Below the pieces are notes generated by a model. The model was not told the origin of the DNA and did no database searches. It saw only the letters and a program-made list of their open reading frames with translations. Source: Lachnospiraceae bacterium (GTDB taxonomy: Bacteria > Bacillota > Clostridia > Lachnospirales > Lachnospiraceae). Taken from it: a DNA stretch of 64,000 nt. This document shows, piece after piece, positions 1 to 8,758 of this stretch (position 1 is its first letter; each line of letters starts with the position of its first letter). Made by a program: the position numbers and the translations under genes. The DNA is taken from the NCBI GenBank assembly GCA_015057115.1, contig SVEZ01000002.1, positions 1 to 64,000 on the forward strand. Direction: 5' to 3'.

Positions 1-25
1 AGATAAACACTGGTTTTTGGTGATT

Positions 26-59
26 TTGTGTAAGAAAAATCCGCGGCAATCGCCGCGGA
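26..59 (-). terminator. Rho-independent terminator of the HD-GYP/DUF1292 operon
   Basis: A perfect 8-bp GC-rich stem (TCCGCGGC at 40-47 and its complement at 52-59, loop AATC). Read on the minus strand it is followed by a U-rich tail (TTTTTCTT). It lies about 50 bases past the stop of the leftward DUF1292 gene. Confidence 0.8.
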
Positions 60-75
60 CTTTGTCTACACTCTG

Positions 76-105
76 AAAGAAACGCTGCCGTAGCAGCGTT
101 TCTTT
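76..105 (-). terminator. Long perfect hairpin just past the DUF1292 stop
   Basis: A 13-bp perfect stem (76-88 with 93-105, loop CGTA) with A/T ends lies 5 bases after the stop codon. It lacks a clean U tract on the minus strand, so it may act as a first, weaker terminator or a 3'-end stabiliser ahead of the stronger hairpin at 40-59. Confidence 0.55.
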
Positions 106-109
106 AAGC

Positions 110-433
110 TTACATTTCTTCAAATTCAATTTCATCCATGAGTTCATCCAGACGTTCTGCAACACGCTCATATTCATCATCATCTTCGATGTTTTCAAGA
201 TGATAACCCACACCGTCTTCGTCATCCTCATCCTCGAAATAACGATATACATAGATTTCGTATTCGTCAGTTTCTTCGTCGTATACTTCATCCTGTGGTT
301 CTAATACAATATAGCTTTGTTCGCCGATGTCAAAGATGGTAAGAATCTCACATGGGAGAGTAGAACCGTCTTCCAGTTCCAAGGTTACCATAACATCGCT
401 GTCTTCCATTGCATTTTTAATGTCTTCGTTCAT
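110..433 (-). CDS. DUF1292 family acidic protein (YrzB-like)
   Basis: A 107-residue, very acidic protein with no membrane segment. The core VTLELEDGSTLPCEIL and the following YIVLEP / YVYRYFEDED stretch are typical of DUF1292, a small cytoplasmic family common in Firmicutes and often next to yrvE/yrzL-type genes; its function is unknown. It starts 15 bases after the HD-GYP gene and is followed by two hairpins, so it is the distal gene of a two-gene leftward operon. No known link ties DUF1292 to c-di-GMP; the pairing is seen, a shared role is only inference. Confidence 0.88.
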   Translation of the reverse strand: MNEDIKNAMEDSDVMVTLELEDGSTLPCEILTIFDIGEQSYIVLEPQDEVYDEETDEYEIYVYRYFEDEDDEDGVGYHLENIEDDDEYERVAERLDELMDEIEFEEM

Positions 434-448
434 TTTTCTACCTCACTT

Positions 449-1537
449 TTAAATGATTTCTTTGATGTACAATTCCGGATGGGCGGACAAATCCAAATAT
501 TCCTTAGAGGAAAGGTAAAGGGTTGGTCTTGCCAAATCCTTCTTGTTCTTTAATACAATTTGTCCCAGGCTTCCATCGCTTAAACGAACATGATAATTCA
601 TATACGTATCTACAATGTGACTCAAGAAAATCGTGGTGTATTGGGTATTGTATTTGGAAAAGCCTTCTTTTTCAAAGGTAGCAATTACCTCGAAGGGACA
701 AATGGCTTCACGATATACACGATCCGTTGTCATTGCATCATATACATCCGCAATGGAGACGATAATGGAAAACGGATCGATATCTTCGGTCTGAAGTCCC
801 AAAGGGTAACCGCTTCCGTCTGAACGTTCGTGGTGCATTAAAGCAACACGTTTAATACGAGCATCCAATGAAAGAGGCTTTAACATTTCATAACCGTATA
901 AGGAATGTTTCTTCATGACAGAGTATTCTTCTGCAGTCAGTTTCTCCGGTTTCATAAGTACAGACTTAGGAATACGGGATTTGCCAATGTCATGAAAGAG
1001 ACCACTTAAGGTAAGGGCATCCACATCTTCCTTGGAATAGTGGAGCCAACGGCCCATCAAGCGGCATAAAATAGCCACATTCAAGCAGTGAGCATAGGTG
1101 GAGGTGTCAATACCGCGAATGCAATGCAGCATTTCCAACATATGGCTTTCTCCGTCCATCTCATGGAAAAGAGAGAGTATCTCGGAAAGAAGTGCCTCTT
1201 CCTCCTGCTTGTCCTTGAGGTTGGCTATATCATCAATATGAGAACGTAAAAAACGTATACTTTTTAAAAATTCCTTCTTGAAATGCTTGAATTCTACAGT
1301 GCTGCGGATACGGTCCTGATAGGAGATAAGATTGCTCTTACCGGTATCTGCATGAACTTCACCGGAATGATGATCCTGAATGGAAGCTTCTTCCACACCG
1401 TAAAATTTCAGATGATTAATGAGTTGAGGGGTCAACATCACATCCGAGCCTACAACAAGTTGCCCATTTCCAGAGTAAATGGGTGCAGCTGTTACCATAC
1501 CGGATGTTAATTCGATTGTCTTTACTACCTTTATCAT
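449..1537 (-). CDS. HD-GYP domain protein, probable c-di-GMP phosphodiesterase
   Basis: 362 residues. The C-terminal half carries the HD-GYP signature: GLFHDIGKSRIP, then a second metal-binding histidine in MKKHSLYGYEML, then HHERSDGSGYP, followed by IVSIADVYDAMTTDR. These residues fit hydrolysis of cyclic di-GMP by a two- or three-metal centre. The N-terminal 100 residues are unassigned and lack a recognisable receiver, PAS or GAF motif. The start at 1537 is chosen because it has an upstream AGAAGGGA and because the in-frame upstream ATG at 1603 lies inside the predicted -35 element. The promoter at 1575-1603 drives this gene and DUF1292. Confidence 0.9.
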   Translation of the reverse strand: MIKVVKTIELTSGMVTAAPIYSGNGQLVVGSDVMLTPQLINHLKFYGVEEASIQDHHSGEVHADTGKSNLISYQDRIRSTVEFKHFKKEFLKSIRFLRSHIDDIANLKDKQEEEALLSEILSLFHEMDGESHMLEMLHCIRGIDTSTYAHCLNVAILCRLMGRWLHYSKEDVDALTLSGLFHDIGKSRIPKSVLMKPEKLTAEEYSVMKKHSLYGYEMLKPLSLDARIKRVALMHHERSDGSGYPLGLQTEDIDPFSIIVSIADVYDAMTTDRVYREAICPFEVIATFEKEGFSKYNTQYTTIFLSHIVDTYMNYHVRLSDGSLGQIVLKNKKDLARPTLYLSSKEYLDLSAHPELYIKEII

Positions 1538-1574
1538 CGAATGTTCCCTTCTTACATTTATTGCAACTTTCTTA

Positions 1575-1603
1575 AGTATAAAATGATGCGTGTCGAAAGT
1601 CAA
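1575..1603 (-). promoter_or_regulatory. SigA-type promoter of the HD-GYP/DUF1292 operon
   Basis: On the minus strand: -35 TTGACT (1598-1603), a 17-base spacer, -10 TATACT (1575-1580). Ten of twelve positions match consensus. The start codon follows about 38 bases downstream of the -10 box. Confidence 0.8.
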
Positions 1604-1644
1604 GCGATAAAACGGGAAAAATGAAGATTATGTGAATTTTTGCG

Positions 1645-1673
1645 TTTCCATAAAATTTTTGGTATGCTATAAT
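1645..1673 (+). promoter_or_regulatory. SigA-type promoter with extended -10 for the DUF5662 gene
   Basis: -35 TTTCCA (1645-1650), 17-base spacer, -10 TATAAT (1668-1673) preceded by TGC, an extended -10. It is divergent from the HD-GYP promoter. A small hairpin (ATTGCCA/TGGCAAT, 1688-1704) sits in the predicted leader. Confidence 0.75.
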
Positions 1674-1724
1674 GTAGAACGTAAGTGATTGCCAAGGTGG
1701 CAATATGAGTGAAAGGAACAGGAT

Positions 1725-2267
1725 ATGAAAGCTTTTGAGCATATCAAAACCATAAATCATCATAAATGGCTTGTAATGACCCATTGCTTCCGTTTAGGAC
1801 TTTACAAACAGGGCCTTTTGCATGATTTATCAAAATACAGCCCGGCAGAACTGATATCCGGCTGTAAGTATTATTCTCCAGGTATTAGCCCACATAATAA
1901 TGCCAGAAAAAAACTGGGATATTCTACGGCGTGGCTGCACCATAAGGGAAGAAATAAACATCATTTTGAATACTGGATTGATTTTGACCTGGATAAAGGC
2001 GGTGCCTTAGGAGGAATGAAGATTCCCGTGAATTATGTTGTGGAAATGTTTGTAGACAGAGTTTGTGCATCCAAGAATTATGCAGGGAAGGCATACACCA
2101 ATCAGACCCCGTTGGAATACTATAATCGCAATAAGAAAAACTACATGCTTCATCCGGATACACAGGCACTTTTGGAAGAACTTTTGACTATGCTCAGTGA
2201 AAAAGGAGAAGCAGCAACGTTTTCCTATATTCGAAAGAAAATTCTTACGGGAAAGAGAAAATATTGA
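1725..2267 (+). CDS. DUF5662 family protein
   Basis: 180 residues. The opening (HIKTINHHKW, then FRLGLYKQGLLHDLSKYSPAE) and the WLHHKGRNKHHFEYW segment match the DUF5662 family as I know it, found widely in Firmicutes and phages. The HD pair and the clustered histidines suggest a metal-binding helical fold reminiscent of HD-domain phosphohydrolases, but no substrate is known. The gene is monocistronic, with its own promoter, and ends one base before the convergent RluA gene. The HD resemblance is inference. Confidence 0.82.
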   Translation: MKAFEHIKTINHHKWLVMTHCFRLGLYKQGLLHDLSKYSPAELISGCKYYSPGISPHNNARKKLGYSTAWLHHKGRNKHHFEYWIDFDLDKGGALGGMKIPVNYVVEMFVDRVCASKNYAGKAYTNQTPLEYYNRNKKNYMLHPDTQALLEELLTMLSEKGEAATFSYIRKKILTGKRKY

Positions 2268-2268
2268 T

Positions 2269-3171
2269 TTAATAATTTAATAACTGTATTATATCGTCAG
2301 GCACTTCTGAGTCAAAGAAAAGCATCTCTCCGGTAATGGGATGAGGGAAGCTTAGGCTTTTGGCATGGAGTGCCTGTCTTTTTATATGGGTGGTATCCGG
2401 ATGATACAGAAAGTCCCCGGGGAGGGGATGGCCGATATGTTTCATGTGAACACGAATCTGGTGCGTTCTACCAGTTTCTAATTGAAGTTTAATTAAACTA
2501 TAATTATTTCCACGTGAAATTGTTTCGAAATGTGTAACGGCTTCCTGCCCATTTTTAAAATCCACCTGTCTTGTAATAATAGATTCTGCTTCTCTGGCGA
2601 TGGGAGCATTAATTGTACCGCCATCCGGGGTATGCCCCGTTACCCCGGCATAATAGGTACGGCTGAATAGCCCTTTCTTCATGCTGCGGGATAAAATTGC
2701 TGCGGAAAGAGGATTTTTGGCTATGACTGTTAGACCGGATGTGTCCCGGTCAAGACGATTTAGGCAACGAAAAACGAAAGGGGAGGATTCATCTTTATAA
2801 TACCATGCCAAGGCGTTGGCAAGGGTATTGGTGTAATTTTTTATAGAAGGATGAATCGGCATGTTGGCAGGCTTATTGATGACCACAATGTCTTCATCTT
2901 CGAAAAGAATGGCCAGGGGCATTTCAACCGGTTGAATATGCTCCGACGCACTCTCTTCCAAAATCTGAACCTGTATACAATCTCCGGGATGTATAAGAGC
3001 AGACAAAAAGCCCGGGGTACCGTTATGAATAAGACAGCCCGGCGTATTTTTGATTTTGGCAAGAAGGGGTTTGGAAAAGCCTTTCATTTTCAAATAATCC
3101 CGAATGGAAACGGGGGTAGTATCTATTCCGATTTCATCGAGAGAGAGAGTATAGGTAAGTGTGCGGTTCAT
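2269..3171 (-). CDS. RluA family 23S rRNA pseudouridine synthase
   Basis: 300 residues. The N-terminal ~80 residues look like an S4-type RNA-binding segment (DYLKMKGFSKPLLAKIK). The catalytic domain carries NRLDRDTSGLTVIAK, in which the aspartate of RLD is the nucleophile, then LETGRTHQIRVHMKHIGHPLPGD near the end, both hallmarks of the RluA/RluD family that isomerises uridine in rRNA or tRNA. Which site is modified cannot be told from sequence. The start is preceded by AGGAGAAC. The gene faces DUF5662 with stop codons one base apart, and diverges from sigK. Confidence 0.92.
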   Translation of the reverse strand: MNRTLTYTLSLDEIGIDTTPVSIRDYLKMKGFSKPLLAKIKNTPGCLIHNGTPGFLSALIHPGDCIQVQILEESASEHIQPVEMPLAILFEDEDIVVINKPANMPIHPSIKNYTNTLANALAWYYKDESSPFVFRCLNRLDRDTSGLTVIAKNPLSAAILSRSMKKGLFSRTYYAGVTGHTPDGGTINAPIAREAESIITRQVDFKNGQEAVTHFETISRGNNYSLIKLQLETGRTHQIRVHMKHIGHPLPGDFLYHPDTTHIKRQALHAKSLSFPHPITGEMLFFDSEVPDDIIQLLNY

Positions 3172-3288
3172 TGGGGTTCTCCTTATTTTTATAGCGATTT
3201 TCTTATTTTATCATGAAAAGATAAACATGGAAAGGCACTTTCTGTAAGAGCGCTTCATAAGTTATAAAAAGCGATAGCAGGACCGAGT

Positions 3289-3912
3289 ATGGATACTTTT
3301 TGTAAACCTCTTTGCAAGGAAGAGGAACTGGAATATATTCGCAGGATGAAGCAAGGGGATATAGGGGCGCGTAACACTTTAATTGAGCATAATCTACGGC
3401 TTGTGGCTCACATAGCCAAGAAATATCAAAGCCCGGAGGAGGACTTTGAGGATTTGATTTCTATAGGAAGCTTCGGGTTGATGAAGGCAGTAATGACTTT
3501 TGATGATAGTAAAGGAAGTAAGTTGGCCACCTACAGTGCCCGATGTATAGAAAATGAGTTGTTAATGTATTTTCGTGCAAAAAAGAAAAGAGCAAAAGAT
3601 GTTTCCTTGTATGATCAGATTGGAACGGATAAAGAAGGAAATCCTTTGCAATTTGTGGATATTATAGAGGCAGACGGTCAGGATATTTTGTCCTGCCTGG
3701 AACAAAAAGAGGATCTGGGGAAGCTTCGTGACATTATGCCGGCGCTTTTAAACAAGCGGGAGTTATATGTTATAACCAAACGTTACGGAATGGATGACGG
3801 GCAGCCACGGACCCAGAATGAGGTGGCGGCAAAATTGGGAATCTCCCGTTCTTATGTGAGTCGATTGGAAAAAAGAGCTTTGGGAAAATTACAAAAGCAC
3901 TTGAAAAAATAA
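3289..3912 (+). CDS. sigK: Sporulation sigma factor SigK-like, no pro-sequence
   Basis: 207 residues, a sigma-70 family factor with regions 2 and 4. LIEHNLRLVAHIAKKY, DLISIGSFGLMKAV, LATYSARCIENELLMYFRA and KKRAKDVSLYDQIGTDKEGNP track B. subtilis SigK closely; region 4 is the helix-turn-helix NEVAAKLGISRSYVSRLEKRAL. The B. subtilis pro-sequence is absent: the protein starts where mature SigK starts, and an in-frame stop lies 8 codons upstream of the ATG. The gene is intact and uninterrupted, with no skin-type element in view. SigK drives late mother-cell sporulation genes, so its presence suggests a spore-forming ancestry. No terminator follows before comM. Confidence 0.88.
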   Translation: MDTFCKPLCKEEELEYIRRMKQGDIGARNTLIEHNLRLVAHIAKKYQSPEEDFEDLISIGSFGLMKAVMTFDDSKGSKLATYSARCIENELLMYFRAKKKRAKDVSLYDQIGTDKEGNPLQFVDIIEADGQDILSCLEQKEDLGKLRDIMPALLNKRELYVITKRYGMDDGQPRTQNEVAAKLGISRSYVSRLEKRALGKLQKHLKK

Positions 3913-3950
3913 AAAAGTATGATAGGATAAGATTATCGCTTTTATTATTG

Positions 3951-4001
3951 CGGCGCCATTTGGCGCCGGTCTTTGAGAAATTATTTCTCCCCAATCGGGG
4001 A
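3951..4001 (+). other. Two hairpins in the comM leader
   Basis: CGGCGCC/GGCGCCG with loop ATTT (3951-3968) and TCCCC/GGGGA with loop AATC (3988-4001) lie between sigK and comM. Neither is followed directly by a U run, although TTTCATCTTTT comes 4 bases after the second. They could be a weak terminator or attenuator. Confidence 0.4.
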
Positions 4002-4040
4002 ACTGTTTCATCTTTTAGTAAAAAGAAAACAGGAGAAACT

Positions 4041-5579
4041 ATGTTAGGAAAAACAACTACAGTAATGCTGTCCGGTTTGGAGGGTATTATAATTTCAGTG
4101 GAGTGCGACGTGTCGGAAGGCATGCCGGGCTACTTTTTGGTGGGTTATCTTGGGGCAGAGGTGAAGGAAGGAAAAGAAAGAATCCTGTCTGCTTTGAAAA
4201 ACGCAGGCTGTCATTTGCCTGCAAAAAAAGTAACCATGAACCTGTCTCCGGCAGGTATTCACAAAAACGGTACCGTATTTGATTTGGCTATGGCAGTTGC
4301 TTTGGCGGCGGCTCATGGTTTTTGTAACTATCAAAAAATGATGGAAGTGGTGCTTCTGGGAGAACTGTGTCTAAACGGAGAAGTTGCGGGAGTTTGCGGA
4401 ATTTTACCCATGTTGCTTACTGCGAAAAAGCAGGGCTATCGTTATGCGGTGATCCCGAAGAAAAATGCCAACGAAGCCGCCATGGTTTCGGATATGTGTG
4501 TGTTACCGGTGGAACATATTTCACAGGTTCTTGGTATGTTTCAGGATTCTTGTGCTTTTGAAAAACAACTGCGGGTTTCAGAACAACAGCCAACAGTAAG
4601 GGAATATGAAAAAGAAGGACTTCATCCGGATTTTGCAGAAATTCGCGGACAACAAATGGTAAAAAGGGCCTGCGAAGTTGCAGTTAGTGGAAAGCATAAT
4701 CTGTTGCTTATTGGTCCTCCGGGAACCGGAAAATCCATGTTGGCAAATGCCATGGCAGGTATTTTACCCCCTTTATCCTATGAAGAAAAACTGGAAGTGA
4801 CCTCCCTTTACAGCATCAGCGGATTACTTCCTGAATCAGAGCGATTGATGGATGAACGTCCCTTTCGAATGCCACATCATAAAACGACGCCAAAAGGACT
4901 GGTGGGAGGTGGAACACCCGTTACTCCGGGAGAGTTAAGTCTTGCAAACAGAGGAATTTTGTTTTTGGACGAGCTTCCGGAATTTGGGGTACAAACTCTG
5001 GAGGTTTTAAGGCAACCCTTGGAGGAAGGTGTGGTACATATTTCCAGAGCCGGTAGAAGCTATACATTTCCGGCGGATGTGACTTTGGTGGCGGCAATGA
5101 ATCCTTGTCCCTGCGGATATTTCCCGGATTTTAGCCGCTGCCATTGCACTCACACGCAGATACACAGGTATCTAAGTAAAATCAGTGGTCCCTTGCTTGA
5201 TCGGTTCGATATGTGTATCCAAGTTCATGCTTTAAACTATCAGGAATTGACCTTGACCAAAGGGGTGGAAAGTTCAAAAGATATCAGCGAACGGGTTACA
5301 AAAGTCCATGAAATTCAAAAAGAACGGTTTCAGAATGAAGGTTTCTTCTTCAACGGTCAGATGAAGGAACCCTTCATCAGTCGATATTGCAATCTTTCGC
5401 CGGAACTGGGTGCGTATATGAAAGGATATTATGAGCGATACAAGCTTACTGCCAGAAGTTACCATCGTATCTTAAAGGTTGCGCGAACCATTGCGGATAT
5501 GAAAGGGCATGAGGACATTGATAAATCGGATTTAATGGAAGCATTTTGTTATAGGGAGGATATTAGCGGATGGAAGTAG
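4041..5579 (+). CDS. comM: ComM/YifB family Mg chelatase-like AAA+ ATPase
   Basis: 512 residues. An N-terminal Lon-protease-like domain (about 20-190) is followed by a AAA+ module with Walker A GPPGTGKS (about 224-231), MPHHKTTPKGLVGGG, Walker B ILFLDELPEF and a cysteine cluster CPCGYFPDFSRCHC. ComM is a hexameric helicase that promotes branch migration during natural transformation in Gram-negatives; the Firmicute role is less studied. The start at 4041 has AGGAGA upstream and gives the usual N-terminus; longer reading would include the leader hairpins. The end overlaps dprA by 10 bases, so the two are translationally coupled. Confidence 0.93.
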   Translation: MLGKTTTVMLSGLEGIIISVECDVSEGMPGYFLVGYLGAEVKEGKERILSALKNAGCHLPAKKVTMNLSPAGIHKNGTVFDLAMAVALAAAHGFCNYQKMMEVVLLGELCLNGEVAGVCGILPMLLTAKKQGYRYAVIPKKNANEAAMVSDMCVLPVEHISQVLGMFQDSCAFEKQLRVSEQQPTVREYEKEGLHPDFAEIRGQQMVKRACEVAVSGKHNLLLIGPPGTGKSMLANAMAGILPPLSYEEKLEVTSLYSISGLLPESERLMDERPFRMPHHKTTPKGLVGGGTPVTPGELSLANRGILFLDELPEFGVQTLEVLRQPLEEGVVHISRAGRSYTFPADVTLVAAMNPCPCGYFPDFSRCHCTHTQIHRYLSKISGPLLDRFDMCIQVHALNYQELTLTKGVESSKDISERVTKVHEIQKERFQNEGFFFNGQMKEPFISRYCNLSPELGAYMKGYYERYKLTARSYHRILKVARTIADMKGHEDIDKSDLMEAFCYREDISGWK

Positions 5580-6658
5580 AGGGCATGCTTTTGTTTTCCA
5601 TTATGGATGGAATCGGATACCAAAAACAGCAGATTTTATTAAATCGTTTTCCGGATTTTGCAGCGTTGATGAATGCGGATGAGAAAAGGCTTCGAGACAT
5701 TTCTGTTTTGTCGGAAAAAGATGTTGCCTGCATCCTTCATCACCAAAGACATCCGGAACTACTGACTGATTTCAGGCATAAAATGAAAAAAGAAGGGATA
5801 GGCTATATCAGCAGAGAAGAAAAGGAATATCCGGCAAGGTTAAAAGTGCTTCCGGATCCACCTTGTGGCATTTTTTATAAAGGCAGATTGCCTTGCCCGA
5901 AAACAAAGCAAATTGCCATGGTGGGAGCCAGAATGTGCTCCCCCTATGGTAAAAAATATGCTGCGGAAATTGCCAAAGCATTGGTTGGCGCCGGAGCATC
6001 GGTGATTAGCGGTATGGCAAGAGGGGTGGATGGTATTTCTCAGGAAGCGGCTCTTGATGCGGGGGGAGAAACCTTTGGTATTCTGGCAGGGGGAGTGGAT
6101 CAAATTTATCCTCCCGAACATAGGGAATTATATCAAAGGATTTGTGAAAACGGTGGAATAATCAGCGAGTATCCACCGGGGATTGCTCCTGCCAGAGGAA
6201 TGTTTCCCAGAAGAAATCGAATAATCAGTGCCCTGGCGGAAGCCCTCATTATAATAGAAGCAAGGGCAAAATCCGGCTCTCTTATAACCGGAGATTTTGC
6301 CTTGGAACAGGGAAAGGATATTTTTGTTCTTCCCGGACGACTGGGAGATCCGTTAAGTGTTGGCTGCAATGCCTATATTAAGCAGGGAGCGGGGATTATT
6401 ACTTCCATTGAAGAATTACTTTTGGAACTTGGTTTATCATCCGGAAAAATAAATGAAGAGAAAATGAAAAATAATTTTGCACTTGAAAAAGAAGATTCTT
6501 TGGTGTATAGTTGTCTACGTCTTGTGCCGAAAACATTAGAAGAATTACTGGAAGAAACTAAACTGCCCCTGTTGGCAGTCATAGAAAGTGCACAAAGACT
6601 TACAGATTTTGGATTAGCTGAAGAAGTGTATAAGAATCAATATAGTAGGAGTAGATAG
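5570..6658 (+). CDS. dprA: DNA-processing protein DprA (Smf)
   Basis: 362 residues, the usual length. A SAM-like helical start (1-75) precedes the Rossmann-fold core with MVGARMCSPYGKKYA, VISGMARGVDGISQEAAL, GGVDQIYPPEH, MFPRRNRIISALAEA and SGSLITGDFALEQGKD; a small winged-helix segment ends the protein. DprA protects incoming single-stranded DNA and loads RecA during transformation. Overlapping comM upstream and spaced 2 bases from topA, it forms the order comM-dprA-topA, common in Clostridia. Whether this strain is competent cannot be told from this window. Confidence 0.96.
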   Translation: MEVEGMLLFSIMDGIGYQKQQILLNRFPDFAALMNADEKRLRDISVLSEKDVACILHHQRHPELLTDFRHKMKKEGIGYISREEKEYPARLKVLPDPPCGIFYKGRLPCPKTKQIAMVGARMCSPYGKKYAAEIAKALVGAGASVISGMARGVDGISQEAALDAGGETFGILAGGVDQIYPPEHRELYQRICENGGIISEYPPGIAPARGMFPRRNRIISALAEALIIIEARAKSGSLITGDFALEQGKDIFVLPGRLGDPLSVGCNAYIKQGAGIITSIEELLLELGLSSGKINEEKMKNNFALEKEDSLVYSCLRLVPKTLEELLEETKLPLLAVIESAQRLTDFGLAEEVYKNQYSRSR

Positions 6659-6660
6659 TA

Positions 6661-8727
6661 GTGGCTAAGAATTTGGTAATTGTGGAGTCACCTGCCAAGG
6701 TGAAGACAATCAAGAAATTTTTGGGAAGTAATTATGAGGTTACGGCAAGTAACGGTCATGTAAGAGACCTGCCGAAGAGCTCTCTAGGAATCGATGTAGA
6801 GCATGATTTTGAACCGAAATATATTACTATCCGTGGAAAGGGAGAAGTGCTTGCGAAACTTCGTAAAGAAGTAAAAAAGGCAGATAAAATCTATCTCGCA
6901 ACGGACCCTGACCGAGAAGGAGAAGCAATTTCCTGGCATTTATATCATGCCTTGAAACTGCAGGATAAAGCGGTTTACCGCATCAGTTTTAACGAAATTA
7001 CCAAGCAGGCGGTGAAGGAATCCTTAAAACAGGCACGTCAGATTGATATGAATTTGGTGGATGCCCAGCAGGCAAGAAGAATTCTTGATCGAATGGTGGG
7101 TTATCGAATCAGCCCCTTGTTATGGATGAAGGTTAAGCGTGGATTGAGCGCAGGTCGTGTCCAGTCCGTAGCTCTTCGCATGATTTGCGACAGGGAAGAG
7201 GAGATTAACGCTTTTATCCCACAGGAATACTGGAGTATTGATGTTCGCCTGAAATTTGAAAAACGAACCATGCTTGCCAAGTTTTCAGCCAAAACCAATA
7301 AGCTTGAGGAAATCCGCAATGAGCAGGAAGCTCTGAAAATCCGACAGGAATTGGAAAAAAGCAATTTTGTTGTGGATGATGTAAAACACGGAGAGCGTGT
7401 GAAGAAATCTCCGGTACCTTTTACCACCAGTACTCTTCAGCAGGAAGCTGCAAAAGTGCTGAACTTTTCCACTCAAAAGACCATGCGGATTGCCCAGCAG
7501 TTGTACGAAGGAATTGATATTAAAGGAATGGGAACCATCGGTCTTATTACTTACCTGCGTACGGACTCTACCCGTGTTTCTGAGGAAGCAGTGGCAAGTA
7601 CAGCAGAATTTATTAAAGAACGTTATGGTGAAAATTATCTTCCGGGAAATCATGCGGAAAGCAAGACAAAGGGAAAGATTCAGGATGCTCACGAAGCCAT
7701 TCGCCCTTCTGATGTGAATCGTATGCCTGCAGATTTGAAGGATTCTTTAAGTAGGGATCAGTATCGTCTGTATCAGCTTATTTGGAATCGGTTTGTGGCA
7801 AGCCAGATGGCAGATGCCAGATATGATACCGCAAGTTGTAAGATTAAAGCCGGAAAATATATTTTGACTGCATCCACTTCTAAGGTAAGCTTCCCGGGAT
7901 TTATGGATGTATATACCAATGACACTGACGAGAAAGGCGAAAACAAGAGTCTTGTTTCTTCATTGGTTCCGGGAGAGGAATTGAAGATGGATGAGGTTGT
8001 GACTGAACAGCATTTTACCCAGCCGGCGCCACACTATACCGAGGCATCTTTGGTTAAAACTATGGAAGAGTTGGGAATCGGACGTCCAAGTACCTATGCA
8101 CCGACTATTTCCACCATTATTGCCAGACGCTATATCACAAAAGAGAACAAGAATCTCTACGTGACAGAACTGGGAGAAGTGGTAAACAAAATCATGAAGG
8201 AAGCTTTTGCTAAGATTGTGGATGAAACCTTTACCGCAGACATGGAAGAGGAACTGGATAAGGTGGCAGAAGGTGAGCAGGACTGGAAGAATATCGTTCG
8301 GAAATTCTATCCGGATTTGGAGAAATCCGTAGGAGCGGCAGAACGTGATTTGGAAAAAGTGACGATTGAGGACGAGCTTTCTGAGGAGTTCTGTGAGGTT
8401 TGCGGCCGTCAAATGGTAATTAAATACGGTCCGCACGGAAGATTTTTGGCATGCCCGGGATTCCCGGATTGTCGTTTTACCAAGCCATATTTGGAAAAAA
8501 TCGGAGTGGCTTGTCCGAAATGCGGAAAAGAGATTGTTTTACGCAAGACCAAAAAAGGAAGAAAGTTCTATGGGTGTGAAAGCAATCCGGATTGCGATTT
8601 TATGTCCTGGCAGAAACCGGCTGCGGAGAAATGCCCACAGTGCGGCGGATATATGCTGGAAAAAGGAAATAAATACGTGTGCGCGGACGAAAAATGTGGC
8701 TTTATTCAAGAAAAGAGTGGAAAATAA
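6661..8727 (+). CDS. topA: DNA topoisomerase I (type IA)
   Basis: 688 residues from a GTG start with TAGGAGT upstream. The TOPRIM domain opens with LVIVESPAKVKTIKKFLG and contains ATDPDREGEAISWH; the active-site tyrosine is Tyr298 in ITYLRTDSTR; GRPSTYAPT follows. The C-terminus holds three four-cysteine zinc ribbons (CEVCGRQM...CPGFPDC, CPKCGKE...CESNPDC, CPQCGGYM...CADEKC). It relaxes negative supercoils. In B. subtilis topA is followed by trmFO, xerC/codV, hslVU and codY; here codY follows directly, so those genes are missing from this place. Confidence 0.98.
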   Translation: MAKNLVIVESPAKVKTIKKFLGSNYEVTASNGHVRDLPKSSLGIDVEHDFEPKYITIRGKGEVLAKLRKEVKKADKIYLATDPDREGEAISWHLYHALKLQDKAVYRISFNEITKQAVKESLKQARQIDMNLVDAQQARRILDRMVGYRISPLLWMKVKRGLSAGRVQSVALRMICDREEEINAFIPQEYWSIDVRLKFEKRTMLAKFSAKTNKLEEIRNEQEALKIRQELEKSNFVVDDVKHGERVKKSPVPFTTSTLQQEAAKVLNFSTQKTMRIAQQLYEGIDIKGMGTIGLITYLRTDSTRVSEEAVASTAEFIKERYGENYLPGNHAESKTKGKIQDAHEAIRPSDVNRMPADLKDSLSRDQYRLYQLIWNRFVASQMADARYDTASCKIKAGKYILTASTSKVSFPGFMDVYTNDTDEKGENKSLVSSLVPGEELKMDEVVTEQHFTQPAPHYTEASLVKTMEELGIGRPSTYAPTISTIIARRYITKENKNLYVTELGEVVNKIMKEAFAKIVDETFTADMEEELDKVAEGEQDWKNIVRKFYPDLEKSVGAAERDLEKVTIEDELSEEFCEVCGRQMVIKYGPHGRFLACPGFPDCRFTKPYLEKIGVACPKCGKEIVLRKTKKGRKFYGCESNPDCDFMSWQKPAAEKCPQCGGYMLEKGNKYVCADEKCGFIQEKSGK

Positions 8728-8741
8728 TATAAAAGTTAGTG

Positions 8742-8757
8742 AATTTTCGAGAAAGTT
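8742..8757 (+). promoter_or_regulatory. Candidate CodY box upstream of codY
   Basis: AATTTTC-GA-GAAAGTT is a near-palindrome resembling the CodY consensus AATTTTCWGAAAATT, but with a two-base centre; in strict 15-base register it has 11 matches. It abuts the -35 element of the predicted codY promoter, a sensible place for autoregulation. Binding is not shown. Confidence 0.45.
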
Positions 8758-8758
8758 C

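Noticed and set aside
1538-1603. N-terminal extension of the HD-GYP protein to the ATG at 1603
   Set aside because: This would place the start codon in the -35 element of a strong promoter; the ATG at 1537 has a ribosome site.
3948-4040. N-terminal extension of ComM
   Set aside because: The extra 31 codons cover two GC-rich hairpins, lack a ribosome site and are not part of the family's N-terminus.
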